The position numbers and the translations under genes were made by a program. A stretch of DNA of 64,000 nt, taken from positions 48,615 to 112,614 of the forward strand of contig NZ_PPQF01000008.1 in NCBI RefSeq assembly GCF_002901865.1. Reading direction: 5' to 3'. Every line of letters begins with the position of its first letter. Position 1 is the stretch's first letter. Under the pieces are notes generated by a model that had not been told where the DNA came from, made no database searches, and saw only the letters and a list, made by a program, of their open reading frames with translations. This document shows positions 55,664 to 63,380 of the stretch, piece after piece. The stretch is from Staphylococcus agnetis. Lineage in GTDB: Bacteria; Bacillota; Bacilli; Staphylococcales; Staphylococcaceae.

Positions 55664-55680
55664 GCCTGCAACGCGTGAGA
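55664..55680. repeat. 17-bp direct repeat, copy 2
   Basis: It is identical to the copy at 54164-54180. It lies 3 bp after the stop codon of the Xis/AlpA-like gene. Confidence 0.85.
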
Positions 55681-55705
55681 AATCAAACCTATTATGGAGG
55701 TTAAT

Positions 55706-55858
55706 ATGAAGAATATTTTATTGATGGTATTACTCGCTTACTTTTTACTAAGCACATTGGATTTTCATTTAGCAATAGCAGCATATTTTTACTGTGTGTT
55801 GACTTTGCTAGGAATTGAAGGACTAAAAAATATGGAGGTATTCAAGTATGGAAAATAA
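55706..55858 (+). CDS. Small membrane protein of the island (50 aa)
   Basis: The frame reads KNILLMVLLAYFLLSTLDFHLAIAAYFYCVLTLLGIEGLKNMEVF, with two hydrophobic stretches. ATGGAGG lies 9 nt upstream of the ATG, and the 3' end overlaps the next gene by 11 bp. Small membrane proteins at this place are common in SaPIs, but the function is unknown. Confidence 0.65.
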   Translation: MKNILLMVLLAYFLLSTLDFHLAIAAYFYCVLTLLGIEGLKNMEVFKYGK

Positions 55859-56051
55859 TTTATTTAAAGAGATTTATGAAATTCTAGAATCAACTGTTAA
55901 TGATCCTCGTTCAGAATTTGAACACAAAGTTTCTCAAGACGGTAAAGAATGGATTGAAGTGTACAACAGAGAGCAACATTTACAATTTGTTTGTGAGGTA
56001 GTTATGGAAATGATTGAAAATAATATTGATTTTGAAGGGGAGAAAGAGTAA
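55848..56051 (+). CDS. Island hypothetical protein (67 aa)
   Basis: This short acidic protein (ENNLFKEIYEILESTVNDPRSEFEHKVSQDGKEWIEVYN...) has no recognisable domain. It overlaps the previous gene by 11 bp and its stop codon overlaps the start of the next gene, so translation is coupled. TGGAGG precedes the start. It is a usual member of the left operon of SaPIs, with unknown function. Confidence 0.65.
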   Translation: MENNLFKEIYEILESTVNDPRSEFEHKVSQDGKEWIEVYNREQHLQFVCEVVMEMIENNIDFEGEKE

Positions 56052-56347
56052 TGAATTGGGAGTTAAAAAACATCATTAGTGAAATTGAAATTGTAAAAGA
56101 GAAACTAGATGACATTACAACAGTACACACATGGTTTGTAGATGGGAATTATGTACTGGATGATATTTCATCTCATTCAGACTTAAAAGAATACGGGTTT
56201 AAGTATAAAGAGCATCGCATTCATAATAATCATATTTTAGATTTATTGATGGTTTATATGAAAAGATTTGATGATCTTATTAAAGAGATTGAACAAATAG
56301 AAAAAGCGTCATCAGCGAAGTTTGGCGACAGAACTGATAACGCATAG
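56051..56347 (+). CDS. DUF1474 family island protein
   Basis: This 98-residue helical protein opens NWELKNIISEIEIVKEKLDDITTVHTWFVDGN, followed by EHRIHNNHILDLLMVYMKRFDDLI, a pattern I associate with DUF1474, a family almost restricted to staphylococcal islands. The function is unknown. It is coupled to the preceding gene (TAATG overlap) and precedes the primase gene. Confidence 0.72.
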   Translation: MNWELKNIISEIEIVKEKLDDITTVHTWFVDGNYVLDDISSHSDLKEYGFKYKEHRIHNNHILDLLMVYMKRFDDLIKEIEQIEKASSAKFGDRTDNA

Positions 56348-56405
56348 AAATAATAACACAAAAGCGTTTAGTGACTAAACACTATTGAAAGGAGTTATAA
56401 ATACC

Positions 56406-57290
56406 ATGTTTGATTTAAAACACGATGATGAACTTATGATTTTATTATATCAAAGTTTAACATCTAAAGGAACAGAAAATGCAAAAAATATTATGTGGTC
56501 TGACTGGTGCGAGTTTTTAACTCGTCCAGTTGTCAGCCATGATAAATACGCTAATAAGATAGCCATATACGGTGATGTTGCTGACAGTGAAGGTATATCA
56601 CACCGTCGTTTAAAAGAAAATGTGATGTATCGACAAGTGTTTTCATTGGATTATGATGATATCGACGATATGAACCGATTTCTCGATAACGTCAAAAACA
56701 AGATGAGACACTTTGCTTACTTCATATATAGCACATATAGACATCGTGATGTTCATGATGAAAATGATCAGTCATTACGCCCAAGATTTCGTTTGCTTAT
56801 TCCTGTAGACGATATCTTAGAGCCTGATGAGTATACAAAGTATGCTGGGGCATTATCGAGGTATATCGGGGAAGTGATTGATGAATCATGCTTAGACCCT
56901 ATCCAATTATCGGCATTACCCGTAATTAGTAGCAAAGATGCGCCATTTCACTGGTATATCAATGACGCACCATTTATCACACGTGAACAATTGGACAGTT
57001 GTCTTGCGAAATACCCTCTCGCTGCAACTGAGGCCGAATCTCAGAACATCAATGTTGTATATAACAAACGAGGTTCAGAATATTGGCGTGATATTGCATG
57101 GGGTGTAGGTGAAGGCTATCGGAACCAGTCTCTAGCATCAATTATAGGTCATTTATTACGACGTTATGTTGACGCAAATTTAGCGTATGGCCTTGTGAGT
57201 GCTTGGGCGATGACCTGTAATCCCCCTATAAAACAAAGTGAAGTCAATAAAACGTTTAAATCGATTTTAAAAAAGCACCATAACATGTAG
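56406..57290 (+). CDS. SaPI-type primase
   Basis: This 294-residue protein carries the primase alpha-helix C-terminal domain (REQLDSCLAKYPL..., YWRDIAWGVGEGYRNQSLASIIGHLLRRYVDANLAYGLVSAWAMTCNPPIKQSEVNKTFKSIL) and an N-terminal half with conserved acidic residues around SLDYDDID. In SaPIs this gene (pri) acts with the following rep gene in island replication. The ATG at 56406 is used; a TTG at 56385 lies inside the ribosome site. Confidence 0.82.
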   Translation: MFDLKHDDELMILLYQSLTSKGTENAKNIMWSDWCEFLTRPVVSHDKYANKIAIYGDVADSEGISHRRLKENVMYRQVFSLDYDDIDDMNRFLDNVKNKMRHFAYFIYSTYRHRDVHDENDQSLRPRFRLLIPVDDILEPDEYTKYAGALSRYIGEVIDESCLDPIQLSALPVISSKDAPFHWYINDAPFITREQLDSCLAKYPLAATEAESQNINVVYNKRGSEYWRDIAWGVGEGYRNQSLASIIGHLLRRYVDANLAYGLVSAWAMTCNPPIKQSEVNKTFKSILKKHHNM

Positions 57291-57303
57291 AAAGGGGTCT
57301 CAT

Positions 57304-59013
57304 ATGGAAGTAACTAAAAATGACGTCTTTAAAGATATTGAAGCACTTGAAAAAAGTGATGAAATATCTCAAGAAATCATACCTAAAGGATATGAAGTTG
57401 AACATCATCAATATGGTGTGGCATTGTATCAGATTATTCCAAGCAAAAAAGAGGGAGAACCTGACAAAAAAGTCTTTATTACAAGTACAATACCAATGAT
57501 TACTGAACGATTTGAAGATATCGAAAGTAATGAAGTTAGTTTTAATATGAAATTTTACGATAACAAATATCCAGTAAATTTAAGTGTTAGTGCTGAAGAA
57601 ATATCAGATCACCGTCAACTGTTAAAGTTGGTTAATAGAAAGCTCGATGTGACATCTTCGACTTCAATTAAACTTATAGATTATATCAATAAAGTTAAGC
57701 GTTATAACCCTCCAATTAATGTTAAAGTAGCGACACGACTAGGCCATGTTAAGCAATATTTTATTTATCCTTATCAAGAGGAAATGAAAAACAGCAATGT
57801 GAAATTATTTAATAACGATAAAGGATTTCAAAAGTTGATTAATTCGTTTTCTAGTAAAGGGACTCTACAAGATTATTCTGAAAAAGTATTTCAGAAAATT
57901 AAAGATTTACCAATGGTTATGGTGATGTTATATGCGTCATTAGGATCCGTTTTATTACGTGAATTTGGATTACCTCCGTTCATAGTAGAAATATCTGGGA
58001 GTACTTCTACAGGTAAGACTTTTACGTTGAATTTAGTATCAAGTGTTTGGGGGACAAGTGAACTTGTCACTTCATGGGGTTCTACAAAAAATAGTATTGA
58101 GGCAATGGCATCATTTTTGAATTCATTTCCAGTGTTTAAAGATGATACACGAAATACATCTCCTTATATGGTGACTGATACTGTTTATAATTTCTCAAGT
58201 GGTGAAAGCAAAGGACGCAGTAATAAGAATTTAACCATAAACGAAAAGAAAGAATGGCGAAATATCTTATTGTCAACAGGTGAAGCATCTATAGCGAATA
58301 TGGCAGATGAAAAAGCTGGTGTGTCAGCTCGTGTCATTACATTGCAAGACCAGCCTTACCCAGACGATTTTGATTTTATAGCCCTAGATAAAGCTTTTAG
58401 AGAAAACTATGGCACATTAGGTATGACGTTTATAAAACAATATGAACTCAAAAAAGAGTCTTATAAAAAGGCGTTTGAAAGTTCACTGCAGTATTTCAAT
58501 GAAAAAGGGACTAATGAAATCATGAAACGTTTAGGACGAGCTTTTGCCTTATTACAAATTACTGGCGAAATACTTAATGACATTGACGGTTTTGAACATG
58601 ATCACTTTAAAATAATCGACCAAGCCTATAAGAGTATGGTTGAAAATAATAAAACTATAGACAAACCCAAGCAGCTACTGGAAGAAATATTGCAGTATTT
58701 GGATGCGAATAGAAATAACATTGCTGGTGAAGGTTATGACCAAGTTAAACATGGTGACCTCAAAGCTATATATAAGCGTGACTTCTTGTGCATATTAGGT
58801 GAGACTGTACACGATAAATTAGGTCATGAAATGCAGACTATTACAGGACAATGGGATAAAAAAGGTTATTTAATTAAAGGCGAGAAAGATCGTTTGCAAA
58901 AAAAGGTCAGTTATAAAAATGTTAAAAACAGAGGATTTGCTATAAAAAAAGAAATACTTGAAGAGTTGGGTTTTGATTTTTCGAATTCAAATCATCCTTA
59001 TTCAGATTATTAA
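57304..59013 (+). CDS. rep: SaPI Rep: DUF927/replicative helicase-type initiator
   Basis: This 569-residue protein has a DUF927 helicase-like core. The Walker A motif is GSTSTGKT (232-239) in FIVEISGSTSTGKTFTLNLVSSVWG, followed by FPVFKDDTRN (Walker B region) and LLSTGEASI. It is the expected island initiator-helicase, binding iterons that lie directly downstream. AGAAAGGGG precedes the start. The gene begins 13 bp after the primase gene. The C-terminal part (about 460-569) is the likely origin-binding domain by analogy with other SaPI Rep proteins. Confidence 0.85.
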   Translation: MEVTKNDVFKDIEALEKSDEISQEIIPKGYEVEHHQYGVALYQIIPSKKEGEPDKKVFITSTIPMITERFEDIESNEVSFNMKFYDNKYPVNLSVSAEEISDHRQLLKLVNRKLDVTSSTSIKLIDYINKVKRYNPPINVKVATRLGHVKQYFIYPYQEEMKNSNVKLFNNDKGFQKLINSFSSKGTLQDYSEKVFQKIKDLPMVMVMLYASLGSVLLREFGLPPFIVEISGSTSTGKTFTLNLVSSVWGTSELVTSWGSTKNSIEAMASFLNSFPVFKDDTRNTSPYMVTDTVYNFSSGESKGRSNKNLTINEKKEWRNILLSTGEASIANMADEKAGVSARVITLQDQPYPDDFDFIALDKAFRENYGTLGMTFIKQYELKKESYKKAFESSLQYFNEKGTNEIMKRLGRAFALLQITGEILNDIDGFEHDHFKIIDQAYKSMVENNKTIDKPKQLLEEILQYLDANRNNIAGEGYDQVKHGDLKAIYKRDFLCILGETVHDKLGHEMQTITGQWDKKGYLIKGEKDRLQKKVSYKNVKNRGFAIKKEILEELGFDFSNSNHPYSDY

Positions 59014-59016
59014 CTG

Positions 59017-59299
59017 GTTCCCAAAGTTCCCGTGATGTTCCCGTTAAAAATGTGCAGTCGGGAACTCTGGAATCACTATAACTACAAGCAATTAATGTTT
59101 ATAGTTCCCGAAGTTCCCACTAGATAATAATCTTATTTATTGTTTGAAAAAACAAAGGATATTTGGTTTTTTAAACTATATGACGGAAAACTTTTAGCGG
59201 GCACAACGGGAACTAAGTTTATTTAAAGCTTATGTATCAAGGGTTCAACTAGTTCCCGGTAAGTGTTTGGATTTGGGAACTCAACGGGTACTAGTTCCC
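59017..59299. other. SaPI replication origin (iterons flanking AT-rich DNA)
   Basis: Ten copies of GTTCCC or its complement GGGAAC are present. Six lie on the left (59017, 59026, 59037, 59060, 59104, 59113) and four on the right (59208, 59252, 59275, 59294). They flank about 90 bp of AT-rich DNA at 59119-59207. Two pairs on the left repeat with a 9-bp period. This is the arrangement known for SaPI origins, directly downstream of rep. Confidence 0.85.
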
Positions 59300-59323
59300 A
59301 CTTATAAAATATGGAGGTCAAAA

Positions 59324-59842
59324 ATGACAACAATTACAGAACAAGGTCATCAACTTTTTAAAGCATTAAGTAACAGTTCAGCATTTAGAAAACATGTTAA
59401 ATCGAATCAAGATGAAGTGATAAAAGGTGCTTGTTTAAGTGTATTTCTTGCACCTTCTGAACCACAATTGACGTTTGTAAAAAAGGTTGTTCAACTTCAT
59501 AAGAAATACTATTTATATTGTGACAGTGGAAATTTTTTACTATTCACTAAAGATTTTAAAGGAATGATTAAATTTAACATCAGGAAGCCTAATATCAAAT
59601 TTAAACAACATTTTAAGAGTAATTGGATGGTCGAAATAGATAATTTAAATTCTCTTAAAAAAGGCTATGGGAAGATGTTGTTAGAAGAAGTTTTAACGAT
59701 AGCTGATGAAATACAATGTGACGTTTGCTTGTGGACGGAAAATCAAAGTAATACCTATTATTTTAAAAAGTTTGGATTTGAAAGTTATGGTTGTATTGGT
59801 GACGCAAAAGAAAACTTAATGATTAAAAGGCAGGTTATATGA
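59324..59842 (+). CDS. GNAT-domain protein of the island
   Basis: This 172-residue protein has a GNAT-like C-terminal half (WMVEIDNLNSLKKGYGKMLLEEVLTIADEIQCDVCLWTENQSNTYYFKKFGFESYGCIGD), with an acetyl-CoA loop like xKGYGKxLL. The N-terminal half of about 90 residues is not recognised. The ATG at 59324 has GGAGG upstream; the longer in-frame start at 59267 would run through origin iterons. It sits directly after the origin. The role may be acetylation of a small molecule or protein, but none is established. Confidence 0.7.
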   Translation: MTTITEQGHQLFKALSNSSAFRKHVKSNQDEVIKGACLSVFLAPSEPQLTFVKKVVQLHKKYYLYCDSGNFLLFTKDFKGMIKFNIRKPNIKFKQHFKSNWMVEIDNLNSLKKGYGKMLLEEVLTIADEIQCDVCLWTENQSNTYYFKKFGFESYGCIGDAKENLMIKRQVI

Positions 59843-59843
59843 T

Positions 59844-60485
59844 ATGAACATAGAAATTATCGCAAATCAATTTGAAACACGAGCAGGTACGTTATTAAGG
59901 TACTATACAGGTTTATTAGAAAGTAGTAGAGATAACAATTTCGCTTTTAAAATTTACAACGATCCTTTTGATGTAGTTTATATCGTTATGAGAGGTAAAT
60001 TGTTTGGTCATGTATACATTAAAGATTGCAAAGTAAGACAATCGTTTAAATTAGCATCTCCTAAGCATACAGAGGGGCTTATAAGAAGTATAGAGGGGCA
60101 TTATACAGGATATGAACTACATGACGGTACAACGCTTTCTATAAGCGATATGATGGCTAAAAGTCTATTTGAAGATGAGTATTTCATGTATGGATTAGAA
60201 ACCTTTGTCGAAAGTAATAACACGGACATGTTTGAGTACATGGAAGGTGGAGTGAATGTTGAGGAGTTAGAAGGGGTTCAATCTAGTAATGCTGATGTGA
60301 TAGGCAATATTGTAGTGTTGTATCAGTTGGCTACAGGAATAAATGAACCCGCACATGAGCTTGTTGAGGGGCTTAAATTAGTAACGGAATTTGTACAAGA
60401 TGAAAAGGCTACAAAAGAGGATTACAAAGCGTTAGAACGTAAATTGAATGATCTAAAATCGTCTTACTATAGTTTGAGTAAATAA
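59844..60485 (+). CDS. Island hypothetical protein (213 aa)
   Basis: I do not recognise this protein. It is soluble, with an alpha/beta N-terminal half (FAFKIYNDPFDVVYIVMRGKLFGHVYIKDCKV) and a helical, acidic C-terminal half (VEELEGVQSSNADVIGNIVVLYQLATG...). It starts 2 bp after the GNAT gene, so both are likely translated from one message. It is the last gene before an island region of about 830 bp without a gene. Confidence 0.55.
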   Translation: MNIEIIANQFETRAGTLLRYYTGLLESSRDNNFAFKIYNDPFDVVYIVMRGKLFGHVYIKDCKVRQSFKLASPKHTEGLIRSIEGHYTGYELHDGTTLSISDMMAKSLFEDEYFMYGLETFVESNNTDMFEYMEGGVNVEELEGVQSSNADVIGNIVVLYQLATGINEPAHELVEGLKLVTEFVQDEKATKEDYKALERKLNDLKSSYYSLSK

Positions 60486-60532
60486 TGTTATGAGGGAGTC
60501 GCGTGTATTATGTGGCTCCTTATAAAACAACG

Positions 60533-60866
60533 GCAAGGTTTGTGCAAGGTATAGCAGTTTAAAACCCAAAGGTTTCCCAAAGGTGCGAAGAATTTAAATT
60601 TGAGAGGCGAGAGGAATTAAAAAAATTATATAACGTTGATACTAAGCTATTTTATAGTTTTGAAAATGATAAGTTTATGTAAAGGTATTAGCTTTTAAAG
60701 CCCAAAGATGAGCAGCCTCTGAGAACAAAGAAATAGGAAAGGTTTAAGGAAGGTAAACAAGATTAAAAAGGGCGAGGAATAGAATGTTTCAGGTAGAAAT
60801 AAAACAATGTTTTATACAAAGGTTATACAAAGGTTTCTGAAAAAATACCAAGTTTATACCAAGGTT
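60533..60866 (+). repeat. Array of five 11-bp doublets (AAGGT family)
   Basis: The pairs are at 60533 and 60544 (GCAAGGTTTGT type), 60565 and 60576 (CCCAAAGGTTT), 60736 and 60747 (GGAAAGGTTTA), 60814 and 60825 (ATACAAAGGTT, identical), and 60845 and 60856 (ATACCAAGGTT). In each case the two units are exactly 11 bp apart, about one DNA turn. Confidence 0.8.
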
Positions 60867-61133
60867 ACAAAATGGTGAGAAAAAGGATAGGTAGGGGCAA
60901 TTGAATCAATTAGAAGTAAAAGCCTCAAGTTTTTCCGTAGGTTGTAAAATAGTGCGATTTTAGATAGGTACGAAGAATTTCGTCAATAAAGAAAACTAAA
61001 GGTAAGTGTTTTTTGAAATTGATAAAAGTAATAAGGTATACGAAATTTGAAAGAGATAAAATATGTTAATGTTCGTTATTTTTTGAAGAGGGCAAAAGTT
61101 TTGTTGTTCGTATTTTGTTCGTGTAAAAAATGA

Positions 61134-61145
61134 GAACTTAAGTTC
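61134..61145. promoter_or_regulatory. GAAC-N4-GTTC palindrome
   Basis: GAACTTAAGTTC matches the inner core of the Gram-positive LexA box but lacks the outer C and G. It lies 110 bp before the clearer LexA box. Confidence 0.4.
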
Positions 61146-61244
61146 TGTACTAATTACTACATTTTACTACAAAAAAGCTTTTTTATAATTGTTTTAATAG
61201 GAATGCGAAATGTTGCTAAACAACTGATATAATGCGGTTTATAG

Positions 61245-61258
61245 CGAACATAAGTTTG
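61245..61258 (+). promoter_or_regulatory. LexA (SOS) box at the packaging-operon promoter
   Basis: CGAAC-ATAA-GTTTG matches CGAAC-N4-GTTCG at 9 of 10 positions and overlaps the -35 element of the promoter. SaPI packaging operons are known to be SOS-controlled. Confidence 0.72.
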
Positions 61259-61284
61259 ATTTCAAGGTGTAAAATTGGTATAAT
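61256..61284 (+). promoter_or_regulatory. Promoter of the packaging operon
   Basis: TTGATT (61256-61261) and TATAAT (61279-61284) have a 17-bp spacer. Confidence 0.75.
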
Positions 61285-61319
61285 TAGAGTAAGGAAATAA
61301 TAGGAAGTGTGGTGAGACA

Positions 61320-61664
61320 ATGAGCGAATTTGAAGTGAAAGAAAAGACGTACAACTTACCGAATGAACACCGCCAAGTACTCAATGTGATAAGAAATACG
61401 TCTAATAAATATATTACTAAAACAAAGCTGCTTAATCAATTGGGATATGAAGTCAATAAGGCTAACAATAGATGGTTAACACAAGTCATTACAAGCTTAA
61501 TCATTAATTATCATTATCCTATCGGATATAGCTATAAAAAAGACGCTAGGGGCTATTACATCATCAAAACACAAGCCGATAAGGTAGAAGCTATCAAAAG
61601 TATTAAAGGTTTAATTGAGGGCAGTCAGAACCGTTTAAAAGCCCTAGAAGATATTGAAGTGTAA
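61320..61664 (+). CDS. Winged-helix-like island protein (first gene of packaging operon)
   Basis: This 114-residue basic protein has a winged-helix look in EHRQVLNVIRNTSNKYITKTKLLNQLGYEVNKANNRWLTQVITSLIINYHYPIGYSYKKDARGYYII. The tail is helical. GTGGTGAGACA precedes the start. By position it matches the early genes of SaPI operon I, some of which interfere with phage late transcription, but I cannot assign it to one of them. Confidence 0.6.
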   Translation: MSEFEVKEKTYNLPNEHRQVLNVIRNTSNKYITKTKLLNQLGYEVNKANNRWLTQVITSLIINYHYPIGYSYKKDARGYYIIKTQADKVEAIKSIKGLIEGSQNRLKALEDIEV

Positions 61665-61698
61665 CATGATAATTATGAAATGAAAGAGGTTAACATAA

Positions 61699-62277
61699 AT
61701 GAAATCAAATCATTTATTTGAAAAATATTCCGATGAAATAAAAGGCTACAAAGAAGAAATTAATAATTTAGAATCTAAAATTGAAGATACTACAAAGACT
61801 ATTGAAGATCTATCTTCCAAATATAAAGAGTACATAAAAGTTGGCAACGATAATGAAGCTGATAAGACGTTTAATAAGATTTCTAAATTAGAAGATGAGA
61901 AAGCAAAAGATATTAAAAGGTTCGAAACTAAAAAGGAATTATTTAACAGCATTAAACGAGAAAAACTCATAGACTTATTGTTGAATAGGAAGAATATTCC
62001 TGAATTATATCAAGATGAAGCACAAGGTTTAGCACGCGAGTTAGAAGATACAATCGAGCAGTTTAATAATGTTATTGATAAAATCAACAATGTGAATGAA
62101 GAATATCGAAAAGATATGCTTAAGTTCGATTCCTTGATAGATCAAAATGAAATGAAAAAAGATGATTTATTTAGACAACGATATGGCGAAGTGATTGTAC
62201 TTTACCTCAATAACTTTCTTATTAATACAAAATCAATTCGTTTCAATGAGCACCAAAAATTGGAGGTTGAGAAATAA
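61699..62277 (+). CDS. Coiled-coil island protein
   Basis: This 192-residue, highly charged, mainly coiled-coil protein (EKYSDEIKGYKEEINNLESKIEDTTKTIEDLSSKYKEYI... and FDSLIDQNEMKKDDLFRQRYGE) has no enzymatic motif. GAAAGAGG precedes the start. Its stop codon overlaps the start of a 58-codon gene (TAATG). Scaffold-like or capsid-morphogenesis roles are possible for proteins at this operon position in SaPIs, but the sequence does not prove this. Confidence 0.6.
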   Translation: MKSNHLFEKYSDEIKGYKEEINNLESKIEDTTKTIEDLSSKYKEYIKVGNDNEADKTFNKISKLEDEKAKDIKRFETKKELFNSIKREKLIDLLLNRKNIPELYQDEAQGLARELEDTIEQFNNVIDKINNVNEEYRKDMLKFDSLIDQNEMKKDDLFRQRYGEVIVLYLNNFLINTKSIRFNEHQKLEVEK

Positions 62278-62453
62278 TGCAATTTAGTAAAACATTAGAA
62301 TCAATAAATAATGCTGAATTAGATGAAAACCAACGCTTATCAATTTTAGAAGCGCTTAAAGAAGATGTGAACGATGAGGAAAAAAGAAACGTAAGAGATG
62401 TTCCAACTATTTCAGATTTAGCTGATGAAGTAAATATTAGAAAAAACAAATAG
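62277..62453 (+). CDS. Small acidic island protein (58 aa)
   Basis: The frame reads QFSKTLESINNAELDENQRLSILEALKEDVNDEEKRNVRDVPTISDLADEVNIRKNK. It starts inside the stop of the coiled-coil gene (TAATG) with GGAGG upstream, and is closed by a terminator. It is helical and acidic with a basic end, reminiscent in size of small scaffold or adaptor proteins, but not identified. Confidence 0.6.
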   Translation: MQFSKTLESINNAELDENQRLSILEALKEDVNDEEKRNVRDVPTISDLADEVNIRKNK

Positions 62454-62456
62454 ACA

Positions 62457-62487
62457 AAAGCCAAGCCTTAATTGGTTTGGCTTTATT
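62457..62487 (+). terminator. Hairpin terminator within the packaging region
   Basis: AAAGCCAA and TTGGCTTT pair around an 11-13-nt loop containing AGCC/GGTT, and T residues follow. Confidence 0.65.
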
Positions 62488-62505
62488 AAGTAGTGGGGTG
62501 GATAA

Positions 62506-63033
62506 ATGAAACTGAGTAAATCTAAGAACGTTTTATATTATCGTAATAATGGCAATAAGCTATCCGAATATCAACTATTAACACAATTTAACCCAGTGTT
62601 TATTAACAAGAAAATTCAGATGTGTGAGTATCAAATCGAGAGTATGTATCATATGAATACGTCTACGACAACGTGTGATGAAATATTTGGCGTTGTGTCC
62701 ATCTCTTATCCTATTGAAAAGTTGGCTATTAAAATTATTGAGGCGAAAGCTGGCTTAGTAAATTATAAAAAACGTTCTATGCGTAATATGGAGATATTAA
62801 AGTCTGTCCTTAATCAATATTCTGAAAAAGAAAAGAAACAAGTTGTAAGATACATGCGTTCTAATGGTCGATATAAGCCCTATAACGTGATTGAACGACT
62901 ACAGGTCGATTTATACCACCTCAACATTAAACAACGTATAGCGCGTCAAAAACAAAGGGATATGATGATTGAAAATAGTAAGCGTGAACGTGTGAATGAG
63001 TATCATAAGAAACCCATGTTAAAAGTGGTGTAA
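62506..63033 (+). CDS. Island protein upstream of terS (175 aa)
   Basis: I do not recognise a named function. The protein is basic and helical, opening KLSKSKNVLYYRNNGNKLSEYQLLTQFNPVFINKKIQMCEYQIESMYHMNTSTTTCDEIFGVVSISYPIEKLAIKIIEAKAGLVNYKKRSMRNMEILKSVL. Similar proteins occur in staphylococcal islands and phages ahead of terminase genes. A GTGGGGTGG site precedes the ATG, 18 bp after the terminator hairpin. Confidence 0.6.
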   Translation: MKLSKSKNVLYYRNNGNKLSEYQLLTQFNPVFINKKIQMCEYQIESMYHMNTSTTTCDEIFGVVSISYPIEKLAIKIIEAKAGLVNYKKRSMRNMEILKSVLNQYSEKEKKQVVRYMRSNGRYKPYNVIERLQVDLYHLNIKQRIARQKQRDMMIENSKRERVNEYHKKPMLKVV

Positions 63034-63035
63034 CT

Positions 63036-63380
63036 ATGGATAAGCAGCACATAAAAGACTTCATATTTCGCTATCATAAACAAATTGATAATGATGACAC
63101 ACTAAAAGATGATGATTTCAACACTGATGACTTCTTTAACGTTGGCAATACGGTTACAAACGAATGGATAGAAACTGATAATGTAGATGATCACATTCTA
63201 AAGAATCACTTAGAGATGTTAGTTGACCAAGTGGCATCAGATAAAGAGTTCTATATCTTCGATGCCTTATTACATGGACGGAGTTACAAAGATATTAGCC
63301 AAGTCTTAGAGTGTTCCACAGAATCAGTCAGACAATTGTTTGGAAAATTATTAGATAAAATGATGGAGGTGATAGAATGA
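63036..63380 (+). CDS. Sigma70-region-4/RinA-ArpU-like regulator
   Basis: This 114-residue protein has an acidic N-terminus and a C-terminal helix-turn-helix (FYIFDALLHGRSYKDISQVLECSTESVRQLFGKLLDKMMEVIE) similar to sigma-70 region 4 or RinA/ArpU-type late regulators of phages. It is placed directly before terS, where phage late-gene activators are found. The gene overlaps terS by 4 bp. Activation of packaging genes is a reasonable inference only. Confidence 0.65.
   Translation: MDKQHIKDFIFRYHKQIDNDDTLKDDDFNTDDFFNVGNTVTNEWIETDNVDDHILKNHLEMLVDQVASDKEFYIFDALLHGRSYKDISQVLECSTESVRQLFGKLLDKMMEVIE

Larger units (their letters stand above)
60486..61319 (+). other. Gene-poor region with an array of paired 11-bp repeats
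   Basis: No gene with a plausible start and length is seen in this stretch. It holds five doublets of 11-bp units with the core CAAGGT or AAAGGT, between 60533 and 60866. Further loose AGGT units extend to about 61035. Then come GTTCG half-sites (about 61070-61120), a perfect GAAC-TTAA-GTTC palindrome (61134-61145), and the LexA-box promoter of the packaging operon. Confidence 0.7.

Noticed and set aside
60486..61319. CRISPR-like array in the island gap
   Set aside because: Units are only 11 bp, come in pairs and lack regular spacers, so this is not a CRISPR array.
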